Shown here: positions 8,977 through 18,053 of the stretch, piece after piece | How the letters are laid out: each line of letters starts with the position of its first letter | Numbering within the stretch: position 1 is the stretch's first letter | From: an uncultured Cellulophaga sp. | Lineage (GTDB): Bacteria; Bacteroidota; Bacteroidia; Flavobacteriales; Flavobacteriaceae | Reading direction: 5' to 3' | Length of the DNA: 64,000 nucleotides | NCBI GenBank assembly: GCA_947496695.1 | Contig: CANMEI010000009.1 | Span: 113,553 to 177,552, forward strand | Notes under the pieces: generated by a model | The model's input: only the letters and a program-made list of their open reading frames with translations | What the model was told of the DNA's origin: nothing | Databases searched by the model: none | Position numbers and translations under genes: made by a program

Positions 8977-9739
8977 TACTCATTTAATATTACTTTGTTT
9001 AGGTTTTTTTATTGTAGCAACATTATATTCTTCTGTTGGTTTTGGTGGCGGGTCTAGTTATTTAGCGTTACTAACATTATTCTTGCCTAATTTCTTTGCT
9101 ATTCGTTCCATTGCGCTAATTTGTAATTTAGTGGTAGTCAGTGGTAGTACATATTTATATTTTAAAAACAATCACGCAAAAATTAAAGATTTTGTTCCTT
9201 TTATACTTACTAGTATTCCATTGGCATTCATAGGAGCAACTTTTAAGCTTAATGAGCATATTTTTTTTGTCATTCTAGGGGTATCATTAATACTTTCGGC
9301 AATTGCGTTAGCGGGCCAAACATTTTCTAAAAATAAAATAAAAAAGGAGGTAAAAAAATATCCTGCATATTTTAGTTATGTTATAGGAGGTGTAATTGGT
9401 TTTTTGTCTGGTTTAGTGGGTATTGGCGGTGGTATTTTTTTAGCACCATTATTAAATCATTTCAAATGGAACACTGCAATTAAAATTGCTGCTTTGGCAA
9501 GTTTTTTTATTTTAGTAAATTCGGTTTCTGGAATTCTAGGATTGCTTAATGCGGGAACTTTACAACTTCCCTGGAAAGAAACATTTTTTTTAATAATTGC
9601 CGTTTTTTTAGGCGGACAATTAGGAATTAGAATTAGTTTAAAAAAATTAACACCAAATAATATCAAACGATTGACCGCTTTATTAGTCTTTGTAGTAGGA
9701 ATTAGAGTGTTGTTAAAAAATGGATTGGAAATATTATGA
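8957..9739 (+). CDS. TauE/SafE family membrane transporter
   Basis: Predicted anion permease with about eight membrane segments, member of the TauE/SafE (sulfite exporter) family. The N-terminal half has LYSSVGFGGGSSYLALL and the second half repeats the pattern as GLVGIGGGIFLAPLLN, showing the inverted duplication typical of the family. The start is at ATG 8957 or 8963, both inside the end of the preceding gene; which is used cannot be decided. It is embedded in the molybdenum cofactor operon, overlapping moeB by up to 20 bases and moeA by four. I infer either sulfite export or transport of a sulfur or molybdenum-related anion; no molybdate ABC transporter is visible in the window. Confidence 0.88.
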   Translation: MSMLLDSTHLILLCLGFFIVATLYSSVGFGGGSSYLALLTLFLPNFFAIRSIALICNLVVVSGSTYLYFKNNHAKIKDFVPFILTSIPLAFIGATFKLNEHIFFVILGVSLILSAIALAGQTFSKNKIKKEVKKYPAYFSYVIGGVIGFLSGLVGIGGGIFLAPLLNHFKWNTAIKIAALASFFILVNSVSGILGLLNAGTLQLPWKETFFLIIAVFLGGQLGIRISLKKLTPNNIKRLTALLVFVVGIRVLLKNGLEIL

Positions 9740-10926
9740 TTACATATGATGAAGCCTTTAGAAGGGTAATGCTATATACACAAGATTTTGGAGAAGAAAA
9801 AATAGATTTAATGTCTAGTATGAATAGAATTTTAGCAGAAACTATTTATGCTGACCGAGATTTTCCTCCATTTAATAGATCTACTAAAGACGGTATAGTA
9901 GTTAATTACCAGGCAGTTGAAAATGGTGTTAAAACTTTTAAAGTAGAGGGAGTTATAAGCGCAGGTATGCCACAGCAAACTTTAAACGATAAAAATTGTT
10001 GCCTTGAGATAATGACTGGTGCTGTTTTGCCTGAAAATGCTGATACAATTATAATGTATGAAGACATTGATCTTAAAGATGGTTGTGCTACAATAAATGC
10101 AAATCCTAAAAAAGGACAAAATATACATTTTAAAGGTAGCGATAAAAAAGAGGGTACTGTTTTATTGGATAAGGGCATTCAAATTTCGGCTTCTGAAATA
10201 GGTATTTTAGCATCTGTTGGTAAAAGTGAAGTGCTGGTTAAAAAGCTACCTAAAGTTTGCGTTATTTCTACAGGTGATGAATTAGTGTCAGTTGATGAGA
10301 CTCCATTGCCACATCAAGTAAGAACATCTAATGTACTTTCATTAAAAGCAGCTTTGCTTGAAGAAAAAATTGTTGCTACTCATTTACACATTTATGATGA
10401 CAAAAAAGGGATAGAAGAAAGATTGAAAATTGCTACTAAGCATTATGATGTTTTATTATTAAGCGGTGGCGTATCAAAAGGTAAATTTGATTTTATTCCT
10501 GAAGTATTAGATGAACTTGGTGTTGAAAAAATATTTCACAAAGTATTGCAGCGCCCAGGAAGACCTTTTTGGTTTGGTGTGCATGAAGAATATAAAACAG
10601 TGGTTTTTTCTTTTCCAGGAAACCCAATTTCAACTTTTTCTAATTACCATGTATATTTTACTCCTTGGCTAAAAAACTCCTTAGGTTTAGGTATAAAAGA
10701 TGAATTTGTAGAACTGGATAATGATACACCAATGCATCCATACCTAACATTGTACGTTCCTGTAAAAACAAAATTTGAAAATGGGAAATTGTATGCGAAA
10801 ACTGTTGAAAATAACGGTTCAGGAGATTTAACTTGTTTAGCTGAAGTAGATGGCTTTGTCTGTTTAGCATCAAGAGATACCGAATATAAAGAAGGTGAAT
10901 TAGTTCCGTTTATTCCTTCGAAATAA
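9736..10926 (+). CDS. moeA: Molybdopterin molybdotransferase MoeA
   Basis: Inserts molybdate into adenylylated molybdopterin, the last step to Mo-cofactor. The 396 residues have the N-terminal MoeA domain (DFPPFNRSTKDGIVV near 35-50, a GAVLPENADTII stretch near 95), the MogA-like central domain with STGDELV and LLSGGVSKGKFDF, and FSFPGNPIST near 297. It overlaps the transporter by four bases (ATGA) and is the last gene of the operon, followed directly by a strong terminator. No separate mogA/moaB adenylyltransferase gene is present here; that function must come from elsewhere or be bypassed. Confidence 0.96.
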   Translation: MITYDEAFRRVMLYTQDFGEEKIDLMSSMNRILAETIYADRDFPPFNRSTKDGIVVNYQAVENGVKTFKVEGVISAGMPQQTLNDKNCCLEIMTGAVLPENADTIIMYEDIDLKDGCATINANPKKGQNIHFKGSDKKEGTVLLDKGIQISASEIGILASVGKSEVLVKKLPKVCVISTGDELVSVDETPLPHQVRTSNVLSLKAALLEEKIVATHLHIYDDKKGIEERLKIATKHYDVLLLSGGVSKGKFDFIPEVLDELGVEKIFHKVLQRPGRPFWFGVHEEYKTVVFSFPGNPISTFSNYHVYFTPWLKNSLGLGIKDEFVELDNDTPMHPYLTLYVPVKTKFENGKLYAKTVENNGSGDLTCLAEVDGFVCLASRDTEYKEGELVPFIPSK

Positions 10927-10934
10927 AATATAAA

Positions 10935-10966
10935 AAAAAGCGACTGAATTTATTCAGTCGCTTTTT
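10935..10966. terminator. Bidirectional intrinsic terminator between moeA and an amidohydrolase gene
   Basis: A perfect 14-bp stem (10935-10948 with 10953-10966, core GCGACTGAA) has a 4-base loop and A/T tracts on both sides. It separates two convergent genes and can act in both directions. Confidence 0.9.
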
Positions 10967-10988
10967 CAATATTATGAATATTACTTTT

Positions 10989-12284
10989 CTATTTAGTCCC
11001 TTCGTATTTATTCATGTAACGTTTCCAAAGTTTAGTTTGGTGTGTTTCTAGTGAAATGTCTCTACCGTCAATATAAGCTTTGCTTAATAAATTTGTACGC
11101 ATATCTAAAGCATCACCTTTAGAAATAAATAGTGTAGCACTTTTTCCAACTTCTAAAGTTCCGTAGTCTGAATCAATACCTAATATTTTAGCATTGTTGC
11201 CTGTTATTAATTGTAAAGCAACTTCTTTATCTAAACCTTGACCAACAATTTGTCCTGCATAAAAAGGCAAATTACGGGTCTGAAAGTTTGAAACAGAAGC
11301 ATTTTGTAACCCAACTATTAACCCTGCATCAACTAATAATTTAGGGTTTTTATAAGGTAAGTTATAATCATCATCTTCAAATTCAGGTAAAGTGTGTGTA
11401 AAGTTGATTAACACAGGAATATCATTTTCTTTCAAAAAGTTAGTTATTTTATATGCCTGGTACCCGCCAACTAAAACTATTTTTTTAGCGCCTCCTTCTT
11501 TAGCAATTGTAATAGCATCAATTATTTCTTTTTCACCATTAGCATAAATATAAAATTTTTGAGAACCTTCAAATACTCCGTTCATTGCTTTAAAAGCAGG
11601 GTTTAATTCTTTAGCTGTTGCTTTACTATATGCTAGTGCGTTTTCAAAAAACACGCTAATTTTATCTAGTTCTTCACTGTATTTTTCGTTTGGCCTGTAA
11701 CCTGGCTCTTCGCCAGCTCTTCTTCTACCTTGTCTAAAATAATTAGGCCAATGCATATGAATGCCATCGTCTTCTTTAACAATAGCATCTTCCCAATTCC
11801 AAGCATCAAATTGTACAATTGATGAGGTTCCTGAAATACGACCACCTTTAGGAGTAACTTGTGCTAATAAAACGCCATTAGGGCGCATACTTTCAACAAC
11901 TTTAGACTCGGCATTGTATGCAATTATGCTTCTTATATGTGGAATCATTTCTCCTATTTCATCTTGATCATCACTTGCGCGAACAGCATTTACTTCAACT
12001 AAGCCTAAAGATTTAGCAGGAGCAATAAAACCAGGATATATATGCTTGTCTTTGGCATTTATAACAGTACCCTTGCGTGCAATTCTCATGTTTGCACTTC
12101 CAACAAAAGTTAATTTTCCGTTTTCAAACATTATTAAAGAGTTCTCAATAATTTTTCCATTTCCTAAATGTGCTGTAGCACCTTCAATAGTAATGGCTTC
12201 TGTTTGCTTTTTAGCAGGAGTTTGTTGGGCAAAACCAACACTTATAAAGCTAAAAATTAAGAGTGTATATAATATTTTTTTCAT
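10989..12284 (-). CDS. Exported amidohydrolase-family protein lacking the HxH metal site
   Basis: 431-residue protein with a signal peptide (MKKILYTLLIFSFISVGFAQ). The fold is that of imidazolonepropionase-like amidohydrolases: an N-terminal beta-sandwich strand set (AHLGNGKIIENSLIMFENGKLTFVG), then HIYPGFIAPAKSLGL, and a C-terminal return to the sandwich (YGTLEVGKSATLFIS). At the position where active members have xHxH the sequence is PAKSLG, so the binuclear metal centre is probably missing. I chose the ATG at 12284, which gives a clean signal peptide; a longer frame starts at 12359 inside the neighbour. It lies 10 bp after the 982-residue amidohydrolase gene and likely forms a complex or pair with it. 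This is a probable pseudoenzyme, and the function is unknown. Confidence 0.85.
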   Translation of the reverse strand: MKKILYTLLIFSFISVGFAQQTPAKKQTEAITIEGATAHLGNGKIIENSLIMFENGKLTFVGSANMRIARKGTVINAKDKHIYPGFIAPAKSLGLVEVNAVRASDDQDEIGEMIPHIRSIIAYNAESKVVESMRPNGVLLAQVTPKGGRISGTSSIVQFDAWNWEDAIVKEDDGIHMHWPNYFRQGRRRAGEEPGYRPNEKYSEELDKISVFFENALAYSKATAKELNPAFKAMNGVFEGSQKFYIYANGEKEIIDAITIAKEGGAKKIVLVGGYQAYKITNFLKENDIPVLINFTHTLPEFEDDDYNLPYKNPKLLVDAGLIVGLQNASVSNFQTRNLPFYAGQIVGQGLDKEVALQLITGNNAKILGIDSDYGTLEVGKSATLFISKGDALDMRTNLLSKAYIDGRDISLETHQTKLWKRYMNKYEGTK

Positions 12285-12294
12285 GTTTAATTTT

Positions 12295-15243
12295 TTATAA
12301 TGTATCACAATGAAATTCTTCGTTATGCTTTTTTGTAGGTTTTTGAGTAGGTTTACCACTTTCTTTTTCCTTTAGCATCATGTTTATCAACATGTTTCGT
12401 TCTTCTTGAATAAGATTCCTTTGTTGTTGGTCTTTTTCAATATCAAAATAAACTGCACCATCAATGATTGTTTTTTCTGCTCTTGCATAAACAGATAATG
12501 GGTGGCCAGACCAAAGAACTACATCGGCATCTTTACCAATTTTTATGCTCCCAGTTCTATCATCTAAGTGTAATAATTTTGCAGGATTAATAGTTACCAT
12601 TTTCCATGCTTCTTCTTCTGATACATCACCATATTTTACAATTTTACCAGCTTCTTGGTTTAACCTTCGTGACATTTCACGATCATCACTATTTATTGCC
12701 ACAGTAACTCCTTGGCTATGCATGATAGCGGCATTGTAGGGTATTGCATCATTTACTTCATATTTGTAAGCCCACCAATCACTAAAAGTAGAACCGCCAA
12801 CACCATGTTTAGCCATTTTATCGGCTACTTTGTAACCTTCAAGAATGTGAGTAAATGTGTTTATTTTAAAATCAAACTTATCAGCTACCTTCATTAGCAT
12901 ATTAATTTCACTTTGTACGTAAGAATGACAACTAATAAAGCGTTCACCATTTAAAATTTCGGCAATAACCTCCATTTCTTCATCGTATCGATAAGGTTTA
13001 CCACTTTTTTTAAGAGCATCATACTCTTTACCTCTTTGAAAGTAGTTCATGTAAACTTGTTCAACACCCATTCTAGTTTGAGGAAATCTACTGTAACTTC
13101 CCCAGTTAGATTGTTTTACATTTTCACCTAAAGCAAACTTTATAAATTTTGGGCTATTGTTATAGATCATTTTATCAGCAGATTCTCCCCATTTTAGTTT
13201 TATAATTGCTGAACGACCACCAATAGGGTTTGCTGAACCATGTAAAAGTTGAGACGTAGTTACACCACCAGCAAGGTTTCTGTAAATATTCATATCTTCA
13301 CTATTAACAGCATCTTCCATTGTAACTTCAGCAGAAGAATTTTGACCAGATTCATTAACACTTAATAAAGCAATGTGTGAATGTTCATCAATAATACCAG
13401 CAGTTACATGCTTACCTGTAGCATCTACTAGTTTTGCATTTCCTGCATTTAAGTTTGTTCCAATTTTAGTTATTTTACCATTTTTAATTAAAACATCGGT
13501 ATTTTTTAAAACACCTGCATCTTCACCTGTCCAAACTGTTGCATTTTTAAATAAGATAGTTTCTTGAGTAGGTTTAGTAGTATATCCGTACCCAATGTTT
13601 GGGTAGTGAATTGGCATCAATTTAATGCTTTTATTCTCTTTTTTATCTTTTTCTTTTTCAGAAAAAGATGTTGTTTTTATTGCCTTAAAAAAAGTCTCTT
13701 TTCCAGTGGGTAAAATTAAGCGACCTTCGAGGTTGTCAGAGGTTTTACTAACTAAACCTGTCATTCTATATAAATCATCATTCTTGGTCGAAAATGATAA
13801 GTCTAACCAATCATTTGAATATTTGATTTTAGAAGTTAGTTTTGTAGTGTCTAATTTTACTGTAGCTTTTGGTTTGCTTAAATCTCCAGTAATGTTTAAT
13901 TCATAAGTTGTGTTATCAACAGTTAAATTGTAGTCACCACGAATATCTTTTAAATTAATATCATTAATTACACTTTTTTGACCTTGCACCCAGTTTTCGT
14001 ATAGAGTAGTTTTTTTGTCAAAAATATCTCCAGAAGCAATTAAAAAGTTTGCATAACTACCTGATTGTAGCGAACCAATTTCAGTGCTTTTGCCTAATAT
14101 TTGAGCAGGAACAGTAGTTAAAGCTTCGAGTGCTTTAGTTTTTGGAAGCCCGTAACTAATAGCTTTAAGTAAATTTTCTTTAAACGTTTTTGTTGATTTA
14201 GAATCGTATAATGTAATAGCATATTGCACACCATTATCAGTCAGAACTTTAGGGTTAGAAGGTGCTAAGTTCCAATGACGCATATCTTCTAAAGAAACGT
14301 AACCAGCTTGGTATGGGTTTGATACATCATAAGCTTTAGGGAAGTTTAAAGGAATAATATACTTAGCATTCGTAGCTTTAATTTCTGCAATATTTTCATA
14401 TTCATCTCCACCAGCTAAAATGGTGTATTGAATTCCGTATGCATCACCAATTTTATCAGCAAGAATATCTTTTGCTTTATCTTTTGCTTCTATAATTTGA
14501 GTTAAATTTTTATTAGCAATTAATGCTTCTAAAGAGCGATCTTTCGTATCAATATTTCCTTTGGCATACCAATTCATATCGCTATACATTTGTCGTAATA
14601 ACGCCGTTGTTCCCATTAATGAAGTTGGGTACGATTGGTTTTTTGTGACACTTCTGTCGAAAGAGAAGTATTGAGCAGATTTATCATCTAACACACGATT
14701 TGCATCAGTGCCTTCACTATTTAAAGCAACAAGTACACCTGTACCACGAGCTATACCGTCTTGTAAATGTGTGTTTACAATACCAAAACCGGCTTCACGT
14801 AATTCTTTTGCTTTTTTGGTATCAAATTTATAATCTGAAATAGCATTTGTTTCTGGCATTATATGGTCATTCCAATAAAAACCTTCTCTTGTAGGTTTGT
14901 ATTCGGAAGATCTTCCTCGACTAGTTGCTCTTTTTGGTTTTTCAACACCAAAATCAGAATAAATATCTATAAATGATGGGTAAATAGATTTTCCTGTTGC
15001 ATCAATTTTGACAGTGTTTTTTGGTAAAGTAACAGATTTACCAACTTGAATAACTTTACCGTTTTGAATTAGTAAAGTCCCGTTTTCAATAATTTGAGTA
15101 GGAGTTACGTAAATTTTAGCATTTGTAAAAGCGGTGTAATTGTTGTTTTTAGATTTTACACCATCATTTTGAGGAAAATAATCTTGTGCAAATAAAAAAC
15201 TGCTACACCAAAATAAGGTGAGCACGAGTATTCGTGTTTTCAT
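12295..15243 (-). CDS. Exported two-module amidohydrolase family protein
   Basis: 982-residue protein with signal peptide MKTRILVLTLFWCSSFLFAQ, probably periplasmic. The first module (about 25-430) has the amidohydrolase sandwich and KSIYPSFIDIYSDFG, where the HxH metal motif is lost. A linker of about 120 residues follows. The second module (about 550-960) keeps the likely metal ligands: GIIDEHSHIALL (HxH), FISCHSY, NTFTHILEGYK and AINSDDREM, then GSIKIGKDADVVLWSGHP. I infer an active cyclic-amide or peptide hydrolase in the C-terminal half and a structural N-terminal half. Substrate unknown. First gene of a two-gene leftward unit. Confidence 0.88.
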   Translation of the reverse strand: MKTRILVLTLFWCSSFLFAQDYFPQNDGVKSKNNNYTAFTNAKIYVTPTQIIENGTLLIQNGKVIQVGKSVTLPKNTVKIDATGKSIYPSFIDIYSDFGVEKPKRATSRGRSSEYKPTREGFYWNDHIMPETNAISDYKFDTKKAKELREAGFGIVNTHLQDGIARGTGVLVALNSEGTDANRVLDDKSAQYFSFDRSVTKNQSYPTSLMGTTALLRQMYSDMNWYAKGNIDTKDRSLEALIANKNLTQIIEAKDKAKDILADKIGDAYGIQYTILAGGDEYENIAEIKATNAKYIIPLNFPKAYDVSNPYQAGYVSLEDMRHWNLAPSNPKVLTDNGVQYAITLYDSKSTKTFKENLLKAISYGLPKTKALEALTTVPAQILGKSTEIGSLQSGSYANFLIASGDIFDKKTTLYENWVQGQKSVINDINLKDIRGDYNLTVDNTTYELNITGDLSKPKATVKLDTTKLTSKIKYSNDWLDLSFSTKNDDLYRMTGLVSKTSDNLEGRLILPTGKETFFKAIKTTSFSEKEKDKKENKSIKLMPIHYPNIGYGYTTKPTQETILFKNATVWTGEDAGVLKNTDVLIKNGKITKIGTNLNAGNAKLVDATGKHVTAGIIDEHSHIALLSVNESGQNSSAEVTMEDAVNSEDMNIYRNLAGGVTTSQLLHGSANPIGGRSAIIKLKWGESADKMIYNNSPKFIKFALGENVKQSNWGSYSRFPQTRMGVEQVYMNYFQRGKEYDALKKSGKPYRYDEEMEVIAEILNGERFISCHSYVQSEINMLMKVADKFDFKINTFTHILEGYKVADKMAKHGVGGSTFSDWWAYKYEVNDAIPYNAAIMHSQGVTVAINSDDREMSRRLNQEAGKIVKYGDVSEEEAWKMVTINPAKLLHLDDRTGSIKIGKDADVVLWSGHPLSVYARAEKTIIDGAVYFDIEKDQQQRNLIQEERNMLINMMLKEKESGKPTQKPTKKHNEEFHCDTL

Positions 15244-15384
15244 AATTTTTTGTTTGTTAATTAGTCAATCTAAAAATAAGAGATATACTTTTAAAACTTT
15301 AGTGTTGTTAATATTTTTAACACTGACTTAAGATATTTATGGCAGACTATTAATGATAAGTAGCGATTACTATTAAAAAAAGAT

Positions 15385-16452
15385 TTATAACGGATTTTTT
15401 TGATGATAACTAACTAATAGCAAAACTACCCGACTGTAACTTTCTATACCATCTTTTTGGTTGTTAGCTTTTAAAAAAGAACTAAAAATAGTTTTGAATA
15501 TAGGTTCAGTAATATTTTCGTACTGTTCCCAAAAGGCAGAAAGTTCTTGATAGTTTTTTTTAACTCCTGGGTTTAATTTCAACAATAATTGATCAAAAGT
15601 AGCTTCATCATTACGTTTAATATCTCGCAAGCAGTAGCTTAAAGCATAAGTGTAAGCACTATATTTAAAATAAATATCATCATTGTTTACAGTGACTAAG
15701 TAACCAATTAAATTAGTTTCATTTTCTGCGGCATACCCTATTTGATGACCAATTTCATGACCTGTAATTACTGGAAATCTAAAATTAGGAACTAAACCAT
15801 TTACTTGGGCTTCATTAGTAAACGGATTTAAATAACCACCATAGCCCATATAGCTTAGAGTTGTACTAAAAATTGATTCTTTAATACTTGGTTGTTCATA
15901 TTTTAAAAATGGATGAATTTTTTCTAAAGATAAATACCCTTCTATTGTTTTTTTAAATATTTCATTATTTGTATAGGGGTTTTGAACCAATTCAGTGCTG
16001 TCACTTGTTATAATTAATTGTGTTTCATTTGTTTTTTTAATCAATTTATTTACAAAATTAAATAGTTCTTTTTTGTCATTATTTTCAATAATGTTCAGTT
16101 TTGAGGCAATAGGTTTTCGGTAATAATTTAAACCCCATGAAATCTGAAACGTAAAATAAGTAACAGCTAATACAAATGTTATATTTCTCAAAAAAATGAG
16201 TTTGTTATTCCATATATATCTTCTTTTTAGAATAATATATCTTGTTGCAACTATAATTAATGTGGCGTATAAAATGTCACCAATAGAAAAAGGAACCCAC
16301 CCTAATAAAAAGCGAAAGAATTTAGATATGTAAATGTAAAAACCAGTACTGTAATATTTTTCAATTAACTCAGGATAATTACTAATCCATTTAACAAAAA
16401 GTATTTGAGGCACTATAGAAATTGCTATTATGTTTTTAAAATTACCTTTCAT
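15385..16452 (-). CDS. DUF3810 domain membrane protein with HEIGHQ zinc-protease-like motif
   Basis: 355-residue inner-membrane protein. Hydrophobic segments lie near 8-22, 40-75 and 88-108, followed by a large soluble domain. That domain contains VITGHEIGHQIGYAAENETN around residue 230, an HExxH-type zinc-binding motif followed by a downstream Glu, which suggests a metallopeptidase. DUF3810 is a conserved family in Bacteroidota and Firmicutes without an assigned substrate. It is a single-gene unit with its own promoter box, divergent from pepD. Confidence 0.85.
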   Translation of the reverse strand: MKGNFKNIIAISIVPQILFVKWISNYPELIEKYYSTGFYIYISKFFRFLLGWVPFSIGDILYATLIIVATRYIILKRRYIWNNKLIFLRNITFVLAVTYFTFQISWGLNYYRKPIASKLNIIENNDKKELFNFVNKLIKKTNETQLIITSDSTELVQNPYTNNEIFKKTIEGYLSLEKIHPFLKYEQPSIKESIFSTTLSYMGYGGYLNPFTNEAQVNGLVPNFRFPVITGHEIGHQIGYAAENETNLIGYLVTVNNDDIYFKYSAYTYALSYCLRDIKRNDEATFDQLLLKLNPGVKKNYQELSAFWEQYENITEPIFKTIFSSFLKANNQKDGIESYSRVVLLLVSYHQKNPL

Positions 16453-16478
16453 TTAAAATTTAATAATCTTTTACGTTT

Positions 16479-16486
16479 CAAAAATA
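16479..16486 (-). promoter_or_regulatory. -7 promoter box (TATTTTTG on minus) for the DUF3810 gene
   Basis: CAAAAATA on plus is TATTTTTG on minus, a full TAnnTTTG match, with 26 bases between it and the start at 16452. Together with the box at 16507 it forms a divergent promoter pair. Confidence 0.5.
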
Positions 16487-16506
16487 GTGTAATCTTTTAG
16501 TATCCG

Positions 16507-16514
16507 TATTTTTG
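16507..16514 (+). promoter_or_regulatory. -7 promoter box (TATTTTTG) for pepD
   Basis: Full match to TAnnTTTG, 21 bases before the pepD start codon. No clear -33 TTTG. Confidence 0.5.
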
Positions 16515-16535
16515 AGGTAGAATTATGATATAATT

Positions 16536-17993
16536 ATGAGCAAAGAAGTAAGAGAGTTAGAGCCAAAAAATGTTTGGAATAAGTTTGCGGATTTAAATGC
16601 GGTGCCAAGACCATCAAAAAAAGAGGAACGTGTTATAAAGTTCATGCTAGATTTTGGTGAGTCATTAGGCTTGCAAACTTTTAATGATGAAGTTGGGAAT
16701 GTAATTATTAGAAAGCCTGCAACTGTAGGTTATGAAAATAAAAAAATGGTTACGCTACAATCGCATGTAGATATGGTGCACCAGAAAAATAATGATACCA
16801 ATTTTGATTTTGATACAGAAGGTATTGCAATGTTTGTAGAGGGAGATTGGGTAAAAGCAAACGGAACTACACTTGGTGCAGATAATGGTATGGGGGTAGC
16901 AACTATTATGGCTTTGTTAGAAAGTACAGATATTCCGCACCCAGCATTAGAAGCTTTATTTACTATTGATGAGGAAACGGGCATGACAGGTGCAATGGGT
17001 TTAAAAGGAGGTGTTTTACAAGGAGAAATACTTTTGAATTTAGATACAGAAGAAGATGATGAAATTGATATAGGTTGTGCAGGTGGTGTTGATATTACGG
17101 CAAAACGAACCTACAACGAAAAATCAGTACCAAGAGGAGTACAAGCTTTTCAAATTACCGTAAAAGGATTAACAGGCGGGCATAGTGGAATGGATATTCA
17201 TAAAGGGTTGGGTAATGCCAATAAAATTATGAATAGATTACTGTATTTAAGTTCTGAAAAATATACAATTAGAATTGCTACAATTGAAGGTGGTAGTTTA
17301 AGAAACGCTATACCAAGAGAAAGTGTTGTTAAACTTGTTGTTGATAAAGCGCATAGTAAAGCTTTTCAAAAAGATATTAATACTTGGTTTGAAATAGTTA
17401 AAGCAGAAAAAAATACTGTTGAACCAGATTTAGAACTAGTGCTTGAAGAAACTAAAAAACCTAGAAAAGTAATGGGTATTGGTAGTCAAGAAAAAGTATT
17501 AAAAGCCTTGTATGCTGCGCATAATGGTGTTTATGCTATGAGTTTGGCTATTCCTGATTTGGTAGAAACCTCTAATAATATAGCCAGAGTTATTCTTAAA
17601 AATGGAAAAGTGAAAATAGGTTGTTTAACGCGATCATCAGTAGCAACAGGAAAAGATGATTTGGCGAACACTTTAAAATCTACTTTTGAATTAGCTGGTT
17701 TTGAAGTTAAGTTAAGTGGAGAATATCCGGGTTGGAATCCTAATCCAGATTCAGCAATACTAAAAGTATTAGAAGCTCAATATCAAAAGGTTTTTAATGA
17801 GAAACCAAAAGTAGTAGCATGCCACGCAGGTTTAGAGTGTGGTATATTAGGACAGAATTACCCTGAAATAGATATGATTAGTTATGGTCCAACTATTAAA
17901 GGGGCGCATTCTCCTGATGAGCGTGTAAGTATTTCATCGGTACAGAAATTTTGGAAATTTACTTTAGATATATTGAAGAATATTCCAGAGTAA
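16536..17993 (+). CDS. pepD: Aminoacyl-histidine dipeptidase PepD (M20C)
   Basis: Cytosolic zinc dipeptidase of family M20, cleaving Xaa-His and other dipeptides, 485 residues. Metal and catalytic signatures are intact: LQSHVDMVHQ (first ligand and catalytic Asp near 75), GADNGMG, DEETGMTGAMGL (catalytic Glu and ligand), LNLDTEEDDEI, CHAGLECGILG and SYGPTIKGAHSPDERVSI at the C-terminus. The dimerisation domain occupies about 190-390. Length matches the E. coli enzyme. It has its own promoter box and is followed by a signal-peptide M48 protease on the same strand. Confidence 0.95.
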   Translation: MSKEVRELEPKNVWNKFADLNAVPRPSKKEERVIKFMLDFGESLGLQTFNDEVGNVIIRKPATVGYENKKMVTLQSHVDMVHQKNNDTNFDFDTEGIAMFVEGDWVKANGTTLGADNGMGVATIMALLESTDIPHPALEALFTIDEETGMTGAMGLKGGVLQGEILLNLDTEEDDEIDIGCAGGVDITAKRTYNEKSVPRGVQAFQITVKGLTGGHSGMDIHKGLGNANKIMNRLLYLSSEKYTIRIATIEGGSLRNAIPRESVVKLVVDKAHSKAFQKDINTWFEIVKAEKNTVEPDLELVLEETKKPRKVMGIGSQEKVLKALYAAHNGVYAMSLAIPDLVETSNNIARVILKNGKVKIGCLTRSSVATGKDDLANTLKSTFELAGFEVKLSGEYPGWNPNPDSAILKVLEAQYQKVFNEKPKVVACHAGLECGILGQNYPEIDMISYGPTIKGAHSPDERVSISSVQKFWKFTLDILKNIPE

Positions 17994-17998
17994 AACTG

Positions 17999-18046
17999 TG
18001 GTTTTGTGGATTTTAAAAGTATTTTTGAATACAAATAACAAAACCA
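17999..18046. promoter_or_regulatory. 9-bp inverted repeat flanking the promoter of the M48 protease
   Basis: TGGTTTTGT (17999-18007) and ACAAAACCA (18038-18046) are exact reverse complements and bracket the TAnnTTTG box at 18020-18027. It may be a regulator site or a weak stem-loop after pepD; the sequence does not decide between them. Confidence 0.35.
18020..18027 (+). promoter_or_regulatory. -7 promoter box (TATTTTTG) for the exported M48 protease
   Basis: Full TAnnTTTG match, 26 bases before the ATG at 18054. A TTTTG lies upstream at 18002-18006, but only 13 bases away, closer than the usual spacing. Confidence 0.5.
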
Positions 18047-18053
18047 TAAAATT

